From: Streptosporangiaceae bacterium
GTDB lineage: Bacteria > Actinomycetota > Actinomycetes > Streptosporangiales > Streptosporangiaceae
Assembly (NCBI GenBank): GCA_025964695.1
Contig: JAOPYK010000179.1
Coordinates: 1-40,194 of the forward strand
DNA length: 40,194 nucleotides
Direction: 5' to 3'
Shown piece after piece: positions 17,929-27,160 of the stretch. Position numbers and translations under genes: made by a program. The notes below the pieces were generated by a model. The model was not told where the DNA came from and ran no database searches. It saw nothing but the letters and a program-made list of their open reading frames with translations. Each line of letters begins with the position of its first letter. Within the stretch, counting starts at the first letter, position 1.

Positions 17929-18855
17929 TCAGTCGGTGGGTGTGGTGATGGTCAGGGCGTGGCTCCCGCCGATGCGGACGGGCGGGATGAGCTGCCAGTT
18001 TCCCTGGTCGGCGAGCGCCTGCAGCGCCTGTGGCCGGCCGACCGCCCGGGGCCAGTCCGCTTGGCGGCCGGGCGTGCAGGGATGCTCGAGGTGGCGGATC
18101 CGGATGGTGTTGAACCGGCGGACCCACGCCGCTTCGGGCACACCGGTGGCCGGACCGCCCTTCATCGCCCGGTGGGTCTCGGACGCGATCTTCAGCAGCC
18201 CGTCACAGGCGGCGGGCCCGGGCCCCATCATGAGCGCGGTGTCGAAGAGGGTCTCCAGCCCCAGCGGGGTCGTGACGCCCTCGCGCCGGGCGACCCCGCG
18301 GGCGGGCCCGAGGTACGCGTCGTGACCCACCGCGAGCTGGATCCGGCGGAAGGCGGGGTCCAGGGCGGCCCGTCTCCAGTCGGCGGTGAAACCCGCGCCC
18401 AGATCCCCGGTCCGGTCCGTCCGGGCGTCGGCGAGCCGCCGCAGGACCGCGGTGTACCTGGTGAGGACGTTGCCGGGGACGGCGGTGTTGTAGGCCTTCA
18501 CCGCGTCGAGCAGGTCGCCGTACTTGGTGCAGAACCCGATCCAGCCCGCGGTGAAGCCACAGCCGTCGTGCTGGTCCTTGATGTAGCCGTACTGCGGTAC
18601 CACGCTGTCGTTCTCGAAGACGGCGGTGATGTCATGGATCATCATGAGCTGCCGTGCCTCGGCGGACGCGTCGCGCGTCTGCGCCGCCGGGGTGGTGGCG
18701 GCCGTGGCGGTAGTGGCCTGGGTGGAGGCGCTCAGGACCGCCATCACGGTCGGCGGTACGGCCGGTTCCGCTGCGGAGCCGGCCGGGGCGCAGGCCGCCA
18801 CGGTGCCGGCCAGCACGGCGCAGAGCAGGACGGCCGGTCCACCGTGAGAGAGCAC
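17929..18855 (-). CDS. GH46 chitosanase, predicted lipoprotein
   Basis: A 308-residue endo-chitosanase that hydrolyses beta-1,4 bonds in chitosan. Residues 1-22 form a lipoprotein signal with lipobox VAAC (Cys22), so it should be anchored on the outer face of the membrane rather than freely secreted as most Streptomyces homologues are. A threonine/alanine-rich linker (about 25-65) follows. In the catalytic domain, Glu81 (AVFENDS) and Asp97 (DQHDGCGFTAGWIGFC) line up with Glu22 and Asp40 of the Streptomyces N174 enzyme. Start is a GTG at 18855 without a strong ribosome site. It lies 75 bp downstream of the RodZ-like gene on the same strand and converges on the phosphatase gene. Confidence 0.9.
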   Translation of the reverse strand: MLSHGGPAVLLCAVLAGTVAACAPAGSAAEPAVPPTVMAVLSASTQATTATAATTPAAQTRDASAEARQLMMIHDITAVFENDSVVPQYGYIKDQHDGCGFTAGWIGFCTKYGDLLDAVKAYNTAVPGNVLTRYTAVLRRLADARTDRTGDLGAGFTADWRRAALDPAFRRIQLAVGHDAYLGPARGVARREGVTTPLGLETLFDTALMMGPGPAACDGLLKIASETHRAMKGGPATGVPEAAWVRRFNTIRIRHLEHPCTPGRQADWPRAVGRPQALQALADQGNWQLIPPVRIGGSHALTITTPTD

Positions 18856-18930
18856 GGCCGCCAGCCTAGAGGCCGGGGCGTCACCTCGGCACGGGATCGG
18901 GCGCGGCCGGTGAGAGGGGGCCGCCGGGGC

Positions 18931-19701
18931 TCAGTGGGTGACCTGCTCGGGGACCTTGACGGGCTTGGCCTTCCTCGGATCTCCGGGCCCGAAGCTCAGC
19001 CGCAGCAACTGACCGGGCCGGCCGGGCCGACCCAGACGCTTGCCGTTGACGGTCAGCTGGGTGGCCCCGGCATCGTGGAGCGTCACCGTCAGACGCTGCG
19101 GGCCACTCCAGGCCTGGTGGCTGCGGGCGTGCACCTTTCCGTTGAACAGCAGCTTCCCGGCGGCGTCGTGCACGATCACCTGGCTGGTCCGCTTGGCGTC
19201 CACACGGACCTCGACGTTCGGCTGTGGGGCCGCGGCCCGGTGCACGGGGGCCGCCGCCGGCGTGCGGTGCGGCGAGCTCTTGACCGGCACAGGGTGCGGG
19301 CGTCCGTGCGCGCCGCTGATGAGTGCGAACACCGCGTATCCGATGATGGCGACCAGCGGGATCGCCGCGGCCACGGCCCACGGGGCCCGGTACCGCCGGG
19401 CCAGTGCCGTCAGCCGGTCCTGCAACCGGGACGAGGGGCTCGGCGATCGGGAGGGGGGCCCGCCCGTGGACCAGCCGTGCGACTCGTCGAAGGAGCTGAC
19501 CAATGGGGCGGAATCGATCCCGATGGCCTTGGCGATGCTGCGCAGCTGGGCCCGGACGTAGAAGTCGCCGCCGCACAAGGCGTAGTCGTCCTGCTCCATC
19601 GCCTCGATGATCGGCTCACGGATCTTGGTCTTCGCGCTGATATCCGTCACCGTCAGGCCGGCGGCGCGGCGCGCCGCGGCCAGAGTCTCCCCGATGCCCA
19701 C
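18931..19701 (-). CDS. RodZ-like helix-turn-helix membrane protein
   Basis: A 256-residue protein with the architecture of RodZ: an N-terminal HTH_25 domain (about 3-65; GETLAAARRAAGLTVTDIS...), a basic stretch, one transmembrane helix (about residues 118-142, WAVAAAIPLVAIIGYAVFAL), a Pro/Ala linker, and a C-terminal beta domain of the DUF4115 type (about 175-250). RodZ links MreB filaments to the membrane, and an MreB is encoded 3 kb away. The GTG at 19701 was chosen because GAGGGGG lies directly upstream; a GTG at 19740 would add 13 residues and gives a leader like that of some homologues but has no ribosome site. The chitosanase follows downstream and could be co-transcribed. Confidence 0.82.
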   Translation of the reverse strand: MGIGETLAAARRAAGLTVTDISAKTKIREPIIEAMEQDDYALCGGDFYVRAQLRSIAKAIGIDSAPLVSSFDESHGWSTGGPPSRSPSPSSRLQDRLTALARRYRAPWAVAAAIPLVAIIGYAVFALISGAHGRPHPVPVKSSPHRTPAAAPVHRAAAPQPNVEVRVDAKRTSQVIVHDAAGKLLFNGKVHARSHQAWSGPQRLTVTLHDAGATQLTVNGKRLGRPGRPGQLLRLSFGPGDPRKAKPVKVPEQVTH

Positions 19702-19784
19702 ATCATCCCCCTCGGCCGCCGTCGGATCCCGCTCGCTCACCGCGGAGCCCGCATGGTCACGGGAGGTCACTACCCGTGATCGAA

Positions 19785-19817
19785 GAGATCCATCCTCGCA
19801 GGTCAGAGAGGGATCTC
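19785..19817. promoter_or_regulatory. Inverted repeat in the rodZ-like/gnd divergent promoter region
   Basis: GAGATCC (19785-19791) and GGATCTC (19811-19817) are perfect 7-bp arms 19 bp apart, in the 234-bp gap between two divergent genes. A regulator binding here could affect both. A weaker repeat, GTCACGGG...CCCGTGAT, lies at about 19757-19780. Confidence 0.4.
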
Positions 19818-19894
19818 CACGTATGCGGTCAACGTTCGGCCAAGTCAGCGGACGGTGATCCCGGCTACCGGCCGAACGATGCGTCACGGCCGCG

Positions 19895-19909
19895 CGTACC
19901 GTGGGTACG
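19895..19909. promoter_or_regulatory. Small palindrome just upstream of the gnd ribosome binding site
   Basis: CGTACC-GTG-GGTACG has perfect 6-bp arms and ends 12 bp before the AGGGGA of gnd. It may be an operator or a leader hairpin. Confidence 0.35.
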
Positions 19910-19935
19910 GCCTTCAACCGAGGGGACTGATCGCA

Positions 19936-21363
19936 ATGACGCAAGCAGAGATCGGCGTTACCGGCCTGGCGGTGATGGGCCGCAACCTGGCCAGGAACCT
20001 GGCCCGGCACGGCCATCCGGTCGCCGTGCACAACCGGACGGCGGCCAAGACCAAGGATCTCGTGGAGGAGTTCGGCCATGAGGGGACCTTCCTGCCGGCC
20101 GAGACACCGGAACAGTTCGTCGCGTCGCTGGAGCGCCCGCGCCGGATGGTGATCATGGTCAAGGCGGGACCTCCCACCGACGCGGTGATCGACGAGTTCG
20201 CCCCGCTGCTGGAACCCGGCGACATGATCGTCGACGGCGGCAACGCGCACTTCGCCGACACCCGGCGGCGGGAGGCCGCGCTGCGGGAACGCGGCCTGCA
20301 CTTGGTCGGCAGCGGGATCTCGGGAGGCGAGGAGGGGGCGCTGCACGGGCCGAGCATCATGCCGGGCGGTTCCGCGGAGTCGTACGAGGCGCTGGGCCCG
20401 CTACTGGAGGACATCGCCGCCAAGGTCGACGGCGTGCCCTGCTGCACCCACGTCGGCCCGGACGGCGCCGGGCACTTCGTCAAGATGGTGCACAACGGCA
20501 TCGAGTACGCCGACATGCAGCTCATCGGTGAGGCCTACGACCTGCTCCGGCACGCGGCGGGCCTGTCCCCGGCCGAGATCGCCGAGGTCTTCCGGACCTG
20601 GAACACCGGCCGCCTCGGGTCCTATCTGATCGAGATCACCGCCGAGGTCCTGGCGCACACCGACGCCGCCACCGGCAAGCCGTTCGTCGATGTGGTGCAG
20701 GATCAGGCGGAGCAGAAGGGCACCGGCCGCTGGACCGTGCAGACGGCGCTGGATCTGGGGGTGCCGGTAAGCGGCATCGCCGAGGCGGTCTTCGCCCGGT
20801 CGCTGTCCGGGCACGCCGGGCTGCGGCGGGCCGCCCACGGGCTCCCGGGACCGAAGCGGGCACCGCTGCAGGACACCGCCGGGTTCGCCGACGACGTGGA
20901 GCAGGCGCTGTACGCCTCGAAGATCGTCGCCTACGCGCAGGGCTTCCACCAGATCCAGGCCGGCAGCGCGGAGTACGACTGGAACATCGATCCCGGGGCG
21001 ATGGCCACGATCTGGCGCGGCGGCTGCATCATCCGGGCCCGGTTCCTCGATCGCATCCGGGCCGCCTACGACGCCGACCCGGCGACGCCGACCCTCCTGA
21101 CCGACGACCACTTCGCCGAGAGCATCGGGGCCGCACAGGACGCCTGGCGCCGCGTGGTGGCCACCGCCGCCAGGCTCGGCATCCCGGCACCCGGCTTCTC
21201 GTCCGCGCTGGCCTACTACGACGGGCTGCGGGCGGACCGGCTGCCGGCGGCACTCACCCAGGGGCTGCGTGATTTCTTCGGAGCCCACACCTACCGCAGG
21301 ACCGACCGGGACGGCGCGTTCCACACCCTGTGGGGAGGGGATCGCACCGAGACCTCCGCGTGA
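19936..21363 (+). CDS. gnd: 6-phosphogluconate dehydrogenase (decarboxylating)
   Basis: A 475-residue enzyme that oxidises and decarboxylates 6-phosphogluconate to ribulose 5-phosphate, producing NADPH (cytoplasm, pentose phosphate pathway). It is of the long family type. Features are the Rossmann loop GLAVMGRNLARNLARHG, IVDGGNAHFADT, the substrate motif GSGISGGEEGALHGPSIMPGG, HFVKMVHNGIEYADMQLI with the catalytic Lys and the HNxxE motif, and IWRGGCIIRARFL. The ATG at 19936 has AGGGGA nine bases upstream; earlier in-frame codons are non-family sequence. All active-site motifs look intact. Confidence 0.96.
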   Translation: MTQAEIGVTGLAVMGRNLARNLARHGHPVAVHNRTAAKTKDLVEEFGHEGTFLPAETPEQFVASLERPRRMVIMVKAGPPTDAVIDEFAPLLEPGDMIVDGGNAHFADTRRREAALRERGLHLVGSGISGGEEGALHGPSIMPGGSAESYEALGPLLEDIAAKVDGVPCCTHVGPDGAGHFVKMVHNGIEYADMQLIGEAYDLLRHAAGLSPAEIAEVFRTWNTGRLGSYLIEITAEVLAHTDAATGKPFVDVVQDQAEQKGTGRWTVQTALDLGVPVSGIAEAVFARSLSGHAGLRRAAHGLPGPKRAPLQDTAGFADDVEQALYASKIVAYAQGFHQIQAGSAEYDWNIDPGAMATIWRGGCIIRARFLDRIRAAYDADPATPTLLTDDHFAESIGAAQDAWRRVVATAARLGIPAPGFSSALAYYDGLRADRLPAALTQGLRDFFGAHTYRRTDRDGAFHTLWGGDRTETSA

Positions 21364-21439
21364 GCCCGCGCGCGGACCCGGTCCGGACGACGAACTGGTC
21401 CGGACCGGTTGGTGTCGGCCCCCGGATGACCGATCCGAG

Positions 21440-21655
21440 GACCCGCGCACCGCGATGGCGCCAGATCTCCACCAGGCCCTCGCCGGACGGCTCCTGTAGC
21501 GCCGCCCGTATCACCGAACGGCTCGCCTGGTAGGCCTCGCACAGCTCGGCCTCGACCAGGCGCTGTCCGGGGACGTACTCGCCGTGGAAAACCGCCTCGC
21601 GGAGCCCCGCCGCCACGGCCGCCCCGGCCCGGGATTGTAGACCTTCGCGTTTCAT
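21440..21655 (-). pseudogene. Remnant of a GntR-family regulator (N-terminal HTH only)
   Basis: From the ATG at 21655, about 72 residues match the winged HTH of FadR-type GntR regulators: AAGLREAVFHGEYVPGQRL, EAELCEAYQASRSVIRAAL and EGLVEIWRHRGARV. Past about 21440 the reading frame runs into sequence with no family character and then into the 3' end of gnd on the other strand. The ligand-binding C-terminal (FCD) domain, about 150 residues, is absent. It is therefore probably a truncated gene left beside gnd. Whether the short HTH is still made is unknown. Confidence 0.72.
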
Positions 21656-21763
21656 CCGCCCGGCGCACCGCACCAGGGGTCCCCCGGTGCCGGAGCGAGC
21701 GCGCCTGAGCCGGTCCTGCGGCGGCGGAGAGCCGTTGTACCGAGGGCGAATGTTAGGGATCCT

Positions 21764-21777
21764 CTATCCGGGGATAG
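21764..21777. promoter_or_regulatory. Palindrome in the promoter region of the DUF574 methyltransferase
   Basis: CTATCC-GG-GGATAG is a perfect 14-bp palindrome centred about 38 bp before the GTG start. It is a candidate operator, for instance for the XRE-DUF5753 protein encoded just downstream. Confidence 0.4.
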
Positions 21778-21808
21778 CGTCTTTCTACCCTGACACAGGA
21801 GCTGAGAC

Positions 21809-22618
21809 GTGACCGACGAGGCCAGGCGCCCGGCAGATCTCGATACCACCGCGCCCAACCTTGCCCGGATGACCGACTACTTCTTGGGCGGCAAGGACAA
21901 CTTCGCCGCCGACCGCAAGGCCGCCGAGGAAGTGCTCGCCGTCGCACCGGAGGTCCTGGCGATCGCCCAGGCGAGTCAGGCCTTCCAGGTCCGGATGGTG
22001 CGTTACCTCGCCGAGCAGGGGATCACCCAGTTCATCAACGTTCGCTCAGGGCTTCCCACCCAGAGCAACACGCACGAGGTGGCCCGGTCGGTCCGCCCCG
22101 ACGCTCGCGTGGTGTACGTCGACGACGATCCGGTCGTGCTCTCCCACGCCCGCGCCATCCTGGGCAGGGACCCGCTCACCCGGGTCGTCCAGGGCGACGT
22201 TCTGCATCCCGATGAGCTGATCGCCGATCCCGTGCTGCGGGAGCTGATCGGCTTCGACCGGCCCCTGGCCGTCCTGATCTTCGGTGCGCTCCAGTTCATC
22301 CCGTACGAGGACGACCCGCTGGGGAGCGTCGCCCGGCTGCGGGACGCCATGCCCTCCGGGAGCTACCTGGCCCTCACCCACGTCGTGTTCGACACGCGTC
22401 CCGACGCGGTCGAGCCGATCGTCGACATCTACCGGCAGATCCTCAACCGGGACGAGAACGCCTCCCGTACGCGTGAGGAGGTGCTGCCTTTCTTCGATGG
22501 GCTGAAACTGGTCGAGCCCGGGCTCGTCTACGTTCGCGAATGGCGCCCGGACAACCCGCTCGCCGCCCAGTTGCCCGAAAAGGCATGGAGTGTGGGCGGG
22601 GCCGCCCGAAAACCATGA
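21809..22618 (+). CDS. DUF574-family SAM-dependent methyltransferase with altered SAM motif
   Basis: A 269-residue protein of the large actinobacterial S-adenosyl methyltransferase family (DUF574/Methyltransf_19). Typical opening ARMTDYFLGGKDNFAADR and second-strand motif VVYVDDDPVVLSHA are present. The glycine-rich SAM-binding loop is changed: FINVRSGLPT at residues 76-84, where the paralogue encoded at 29038-29850 has FLDIGTGLPS. The acidic residue and first glycine of motif I are thus replaced by Asn77 and Arg79. Later motifs (FGALQFIPYEDDP, LPFFDGLKLVEPGL) are normal. The GTG at 21809 has AGGAG upstream. The family's substrates are unknown. Catalytic activity here is doubtful; a binding role is possible. 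Confidence 0.88.
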   Translation: MTDEARRPADLDTTAPNLARMTDYFLGGKDNFAADRKAAEEVLAVAPEVLAIAQASQAFQVRMVRYLAEQGITQFINVRSGLPTQSNTHEVARSVRPDARVVYVDDDPVVLSHARAILGRDPLTRVVQGDVLHPDELIADPVLRELIGFDRPLAVLIFGALQFIPYEDDPLGSVARLRDAMPSGSYLALTHVVFDTRPDAVEPIVDIYRQILNRDENASRTREEVLPFFDGLKLVEPGLVYVREWRPDNPLAAQLPEKAWSVGGAARKP

Positions 22619-22786
22619 TTGTTTCTCCGAAGAGGGCGGCCGCTCCCATGCTGGTCAGCGCCGTGGCGAAGATCGAGGATCATTTAACGGTGGGCTTAAT
22701 GGGGATTTGGCTGCCTTCTGGTAACTATGCAGTGACGTGCGGCAGTGGAATACTTGACGGTTCAGCCGTTCGAGGAGCTTGTCTTC

Positions 22787-23692
22787 ATGGTCATGACCCA
22801 GCCGCACGGGGATTCTCCGGTTCCCAGTAGGTTCGCTGTCCCGCATGGTGGCCCCACGGTGCTGAAGATCCTGCTCGGGTCCCAGCTGCGGCGGCTGCGG
22901 GAGGACAACCACATCAGCCGGGACGACGCCGGGTACGCCATCCGGGCCTCCGGCTCCAAGATCAGCCGGCTGGAGCGGGGCCGGGTGGGGTTCAAGGAAC
23001 GCGATGTGGCCGATCTGCTGACGCTCTACGGGGTGAGCGAAGACCAGGAGCGCATGGGGCTGCTGTCGCTGGCTCGCCAGGCCAATGAGCCCGGGTGGTG
23101 GCACAGGTACTCCAACGTGCTGCCGAGCTGGTTCGAGGTCTACATCGGGCTCGAAGAGGCGGCGTCGCGGATCCGTTCCTACGAGGTCCAGTTCGTGCCG
23201 GGCCTGCTGCAGACCGAGAGCTACACCCGGGCGGTGACCGTGCTCGGGCACCCCGACGCGCCGGACGACGAGATCGAGCGGCGGGTGGCCCTGCGGATGG
23301 CCCGTCAGCGGCTCCTCACCCGCGAGGACGCCCCGCAGCTGTGGGCGGTGATCGACGAGGCCGTGATCCAGCGGCCGCTGGGTGGCACCCAGACGATGCG
23401 CGAACAGCTCGAGCGCCTCCTCGAGGTCTCCACGCTGCCCAATGTCATCCTGCACGTCATGCCCTTCCGCCTGGGCGGCCACGCGGCCGCCGGCGGTCCG
23501 TTCAGCATCCTGCGGTTCGCCGAGCCCGAGCTCCCCGACGTCGTCTACCTCGAGCAGCTCACCAGCGCCCTGTACCTCGACAAACGCGAAGACGTCGATC
23601 CGTATCTGGCGGTGATGGAGCGGTTGTGCATGGAGGCCGAGCCCGCCAGCGCCACCCCCGGCATCCTCCGCCGGGCCCTCGCCGACCTGTGA
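22787..23692 (+). CDS. XRE-family regulator with DUF5753 domain
   Basis: A 301-residue regulator of the type abundant in Streptomyces and relatives. Residues about 28-85 are a Cro/CI-like HTH (ISRDDAGYAIRASGSKISRLERG). Residues about 110-290 are DUF5753 (RSYEVQFVPGLLQTESYTRA; LWAVIDEAVIQRPLGG; NVILHVMPFRLGGHAA). Such proteins usually pair with small DUF397 proteins or lie near DUF574 methyltransferases; here the latter is directly upstream and no DUF397 gene is present. The ATG at 22787 follows GAGGAG at 22772-22777; a GTG at 22745 would add 14 residues. Ligand and targets are unknown. The 168-bp gap before it shows no other feature. Confidence 0.88.
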   Translation: MVMTQPHGDSPVPSRFAVPHGGPTVLKILLGSQLRRLREDNHISRDDAGYAIRASGSKISRLERGRVGFKERDVADLLTLYGVSEDQERMGLLSLARQANEPGWWHRYSNVLPSWFEVYIGLEEAASRIRSYEVQFVPGLLQTESYTRAVTVLGHPDAPDDEIERRVALRMARQRLLTREDAPQLWAVIDEAVIQRPLGGTQTMREQLERLLEVSTLPNVILHVMPFRLGGHAAAGGPFSILRFAEPELPDVVYLEQLTSALYLDKREDVDPYLAVMERLCMEAEPASATPGILRRALADL

Positions 23693-23792
23693 CCGGCCGC
23701 TGGCAGCCGCCGCCGGTGGTCCCGTCCAGTGGCCGTGCCCTCGACCCCACGACGGGCTGTTGTCGCGGCGTAACCGTCCGGTGACACACTCT

Positions 23793-23833
23793 TCACAGGG
23801 GTGTCGCGCGGATCACAGGGGGTGTCGCGGGGA
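23793..23833 (+). repeat. Two-copy tandem repeat in the glpF leader, candidate operator
   Basis: TCACAGGGGTGTCGCGCGGA (23793-23812) is followed at once by TCACAGGGGGTGTCGCGGGGA (23813-23833), a 20/21-bp near-identical direct repeat. Half of the second copy also forms an inverted repeat, GGGTGTC-GCGGG-GACACCC (23820-23838). The repeats lie 34 bp before the glpF ATG, where a glycerol regulator of the GylR/IclR type could bind. No such regulator gene is in the window. Confidence 0.55.
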
Positions 23834-23866
23834 CACCCGGCCGTGCGTCGCCGTCGAGGAGGGGAA

Positions 23867-24733
23867 ATGACGGGACGGGTGAAGTTTCCGGTAGTGGCCG
23901 GTGAGCTGGTCGCGGAGTTCGCGGGGACGATGATCCTGATTCTCTTCGGAGTGGGTGTCGTGGCGCAGGTCGTGGCAGGCGGGCTCGGCGGCCACGACAG
24001 CATCGCCTGGGGATGGGGCCTGGGCGTCACGCTCGGCATCTACACGGCGGCGCGCCTGAGCGGCGCGCATCTCAATCCGGCTGTCACGCTCGCCCTCGCC
24101 TTCTTCAAGGGCTTCTCGTGGCGCAAGGTGCTGCCGTACTCAGTGGCCCAGATCGCCGGTGCCTTCGTCGCCGCCCTGCTGGTCCGGTGGAACTACAACG
24201 AGGTCCTCACCAAGGTCGACCCTGGGCACACGACCAAGACCCAGGGGGTCTTCTCGACGCTGCCCGGCAACGGGACACTGCCAGTGCACGAGTGGGGCGG
24301 GCTGCGCGACCAGGTGATCGGCACGGCGATCCTGCTGTTCCTCATCCTGGCCATCACCGATCTGCGCAACACCGCACCGGGCGCCAACCTCGACCCGGTG
24401 GTGATCGGGCTGCTCATCGTGGCGATCGGCATGGCCTGGGGCACGGACGCCGGCTACGCCATCAACCCGGCGCGTGACTTCGGGCCGCGCCTCGCCTCCT
24501 ATCTCACCGGCTACCATTCCGCGTGGCGAGACCAGTACGGCGAACTCTATTTCTGGGTCCCGATCGTGGGCCCGCTCATCGGCGGTGTCATCGGCGCGGG
24601 GCTTTATCAGGCGATGATCGACAGATTCCTGCCGTCCGGAGAAGAACCACAACCCGGGACGGTTCCGACCACCGAGAAGGCGGCTTCGAAACCCGCTCCG
24701 CCACCGACCACGGCCGAGTTCAAGACCGCCTGA
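23867..24733 (+). CDS. glpF: Aquaglyceroporin (MIP family glycerol facilitator)
   Basis: A 288-residue membrane channel with six transmembrane helices and two half-helices. Both NPA boxes are intact: HLNPAVT after helix 2 and INPARDFGPR after helix 5. The Asp after NPAR in the second box marks the glycerol-conducting branch rather than water-only aquaporins. Residues about 255-288 form a Pro/Thr/Ala-rich cytoplasmic tail. The ATG at 23867 is preceded by GAGGAGGGG. glpK begins 30 bp after the stop, so the two should form an operon (the gylCAB-like arrangement of streptomycetes): facilitated glycerol entry, then trapping by phosphorylation. Confidence 0.95.
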   Translation: MTGRVKFPVVAGELVAEFAGTMILILFGVGVVAQVVAGGLGGHDSIAWGWGLGVTLGIYTAARLSGAHLNPAVTLALAFFKGFSWRKVLPYSVAQIAGAFVAALLVRWNYNEVLTKVDPGHTTKTQGVFSTLPGNGTLPVHEWGGLRDQVIGTAILLFLILAITDLRNTAPGANLDPVVIGLLIVAIGMAWGTDAGYAINPARDFGPRLASYLTGYHSAWRDQYGELYFWVPIVGPLIGGVIGAGLYQAMIDRFLPSGEEPQPGTVPTTEKAASKPAPPPTTAEFKTA

Positions 24734-24763
24734 GGGCTCGACCACACAGAAGGGATTCCCGTC

Positions 24764-26281
<1,518 letters not shown>

Positions 26282-26297
26282 ATCGCCGCGGGAGCGC

Positions 26298-26331
26298 GAT
26301 AATCCATTCGGCCACTCCGGGTGGAATTATC
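26298..26331 (+). terminator. Imperfect hairpin downstream of glpK
   Basis: GATAATCCA (26298-26306) can pair with TGGAATTATC (26322-26331) leaving one bulged base, 16 bp after the glpK stop. It is AT-rich for this genome. It may be a terminator, or an operator for the gene at 26482. Confidence 0.35.
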
Positions 26332-26481
26332 CGGCGTGCCGGAAAGCGGATATGTGTAAGGTCTCCAGCGATACGCAAAGCCGCTCGGCGAGCGTACGGT
26401 CCGCAGCACGCAGCCGCCCGCGGGCTCACAGGAATGGTCGGAACATGCCCCTCGCATTTCGATCATGGAGTGGAAGCAATC

Positions 26482-27150
26482 ATGGCCGAGTCGCAGCAAC
26501 CGCCATCGCAGGTCTCCAGGGTCGCCGACGAGAACGCCATGGGAAAGCCGATCGAGGTCTTCTGGATGACGCTGGCCGACGCCAGCATGTTCCAGAAGTT
26601 CACCGTCGTTCATGTCTTCGACCACGGCTGTGTCCTCAGTCATCACAGCAAGGAGCGGATCGACCGTTTTCGATGGGACGAGGTCCAGCGCTTCACCCAG
26701 CGGATCGTCAGGAAGACCGTGAACGGCGTGTACAGGAGCACGACGTACACCTACGAGTTCGAGTTGCTCGATGACCGCACGGTCCGCGTCATGGGGGTGA
26801 CCACGAGGCTGCAGACGTTCGGTGTCGAGAACTTCGGGAACCTCGCCGATCCCCTGATCACCGCCGTCCAGCTGCCACGGATGCAGGCGATCCTGGAGCT
26901 GGGCCATCCGGTCCAGTTCGGCTCGTACAAAGTCGAGTCCGCGGGTCTGCGCAACGCGGGCCTGTTCAGGAGCAGCGCCCGTAAGTGGCTGCCCTGGGAG
27001 GACCTTCAGGAGGTGAAGGTGGCCACCGGGCAGGTCATCGTACGGTCGCGTGTCAAGCGCCGGCGCTGGTCGAGCGCGGAGGTGTCCTCCGTGCCCAACC
27101 TCAGCGCCTTCCTCGCGCTGGTGCGGATACACGGCGGCACGGTCGCGTGA
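26482..27150 (+). CDS. Protein of unknown function, DUF6585-like
   Basis: A 222-residue soluble protein without signal peptide or clear membrane helix. It resembles actinobacterial proteins grouped as DUF6585, which look like YcxB/PH-type beta folds, but this assignment is from memory of the pattern and is tentative. Visible points are FTVVHVFDHGCVLSHHSKERIDRFRWDEVQ (in part), a run of Thr/Tyr strand residues (STTYTYEFELLDD), and KWLPWEDLQEVKVATGQVIV near the end, a repeat of the same 'W-D/E-D-L/V' strand-turn idea suggesting two similar beta domains. The ATG at 26482 has GGAAG six bases upstream. It follows glpK by 200 bp and converges on the DUF1275 gene. No function is claimed. Confidence 0.75.
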   Translation: MAESQQPPSQVSRVADENAMGKPIEVFWMTLADASMFQKFTVVHVFDHGCVLSHHSKERIDRFRWDEVQRFTQRIVRKTVNGVYRSTTYTYEFELLDDRTVRVMGVTTRLQTFGVENFGNLADPLITAVQLPRMQAILELGHPVQFGSYKVESAGLRNAGLFRSSARKWLPWEDLQEVKVATGQVIVRSRVKRRRWSSAEVSSVPNLSAFLALVRIHGGTVA

Positions 27151-27160
27151 ACCGCCGCCG

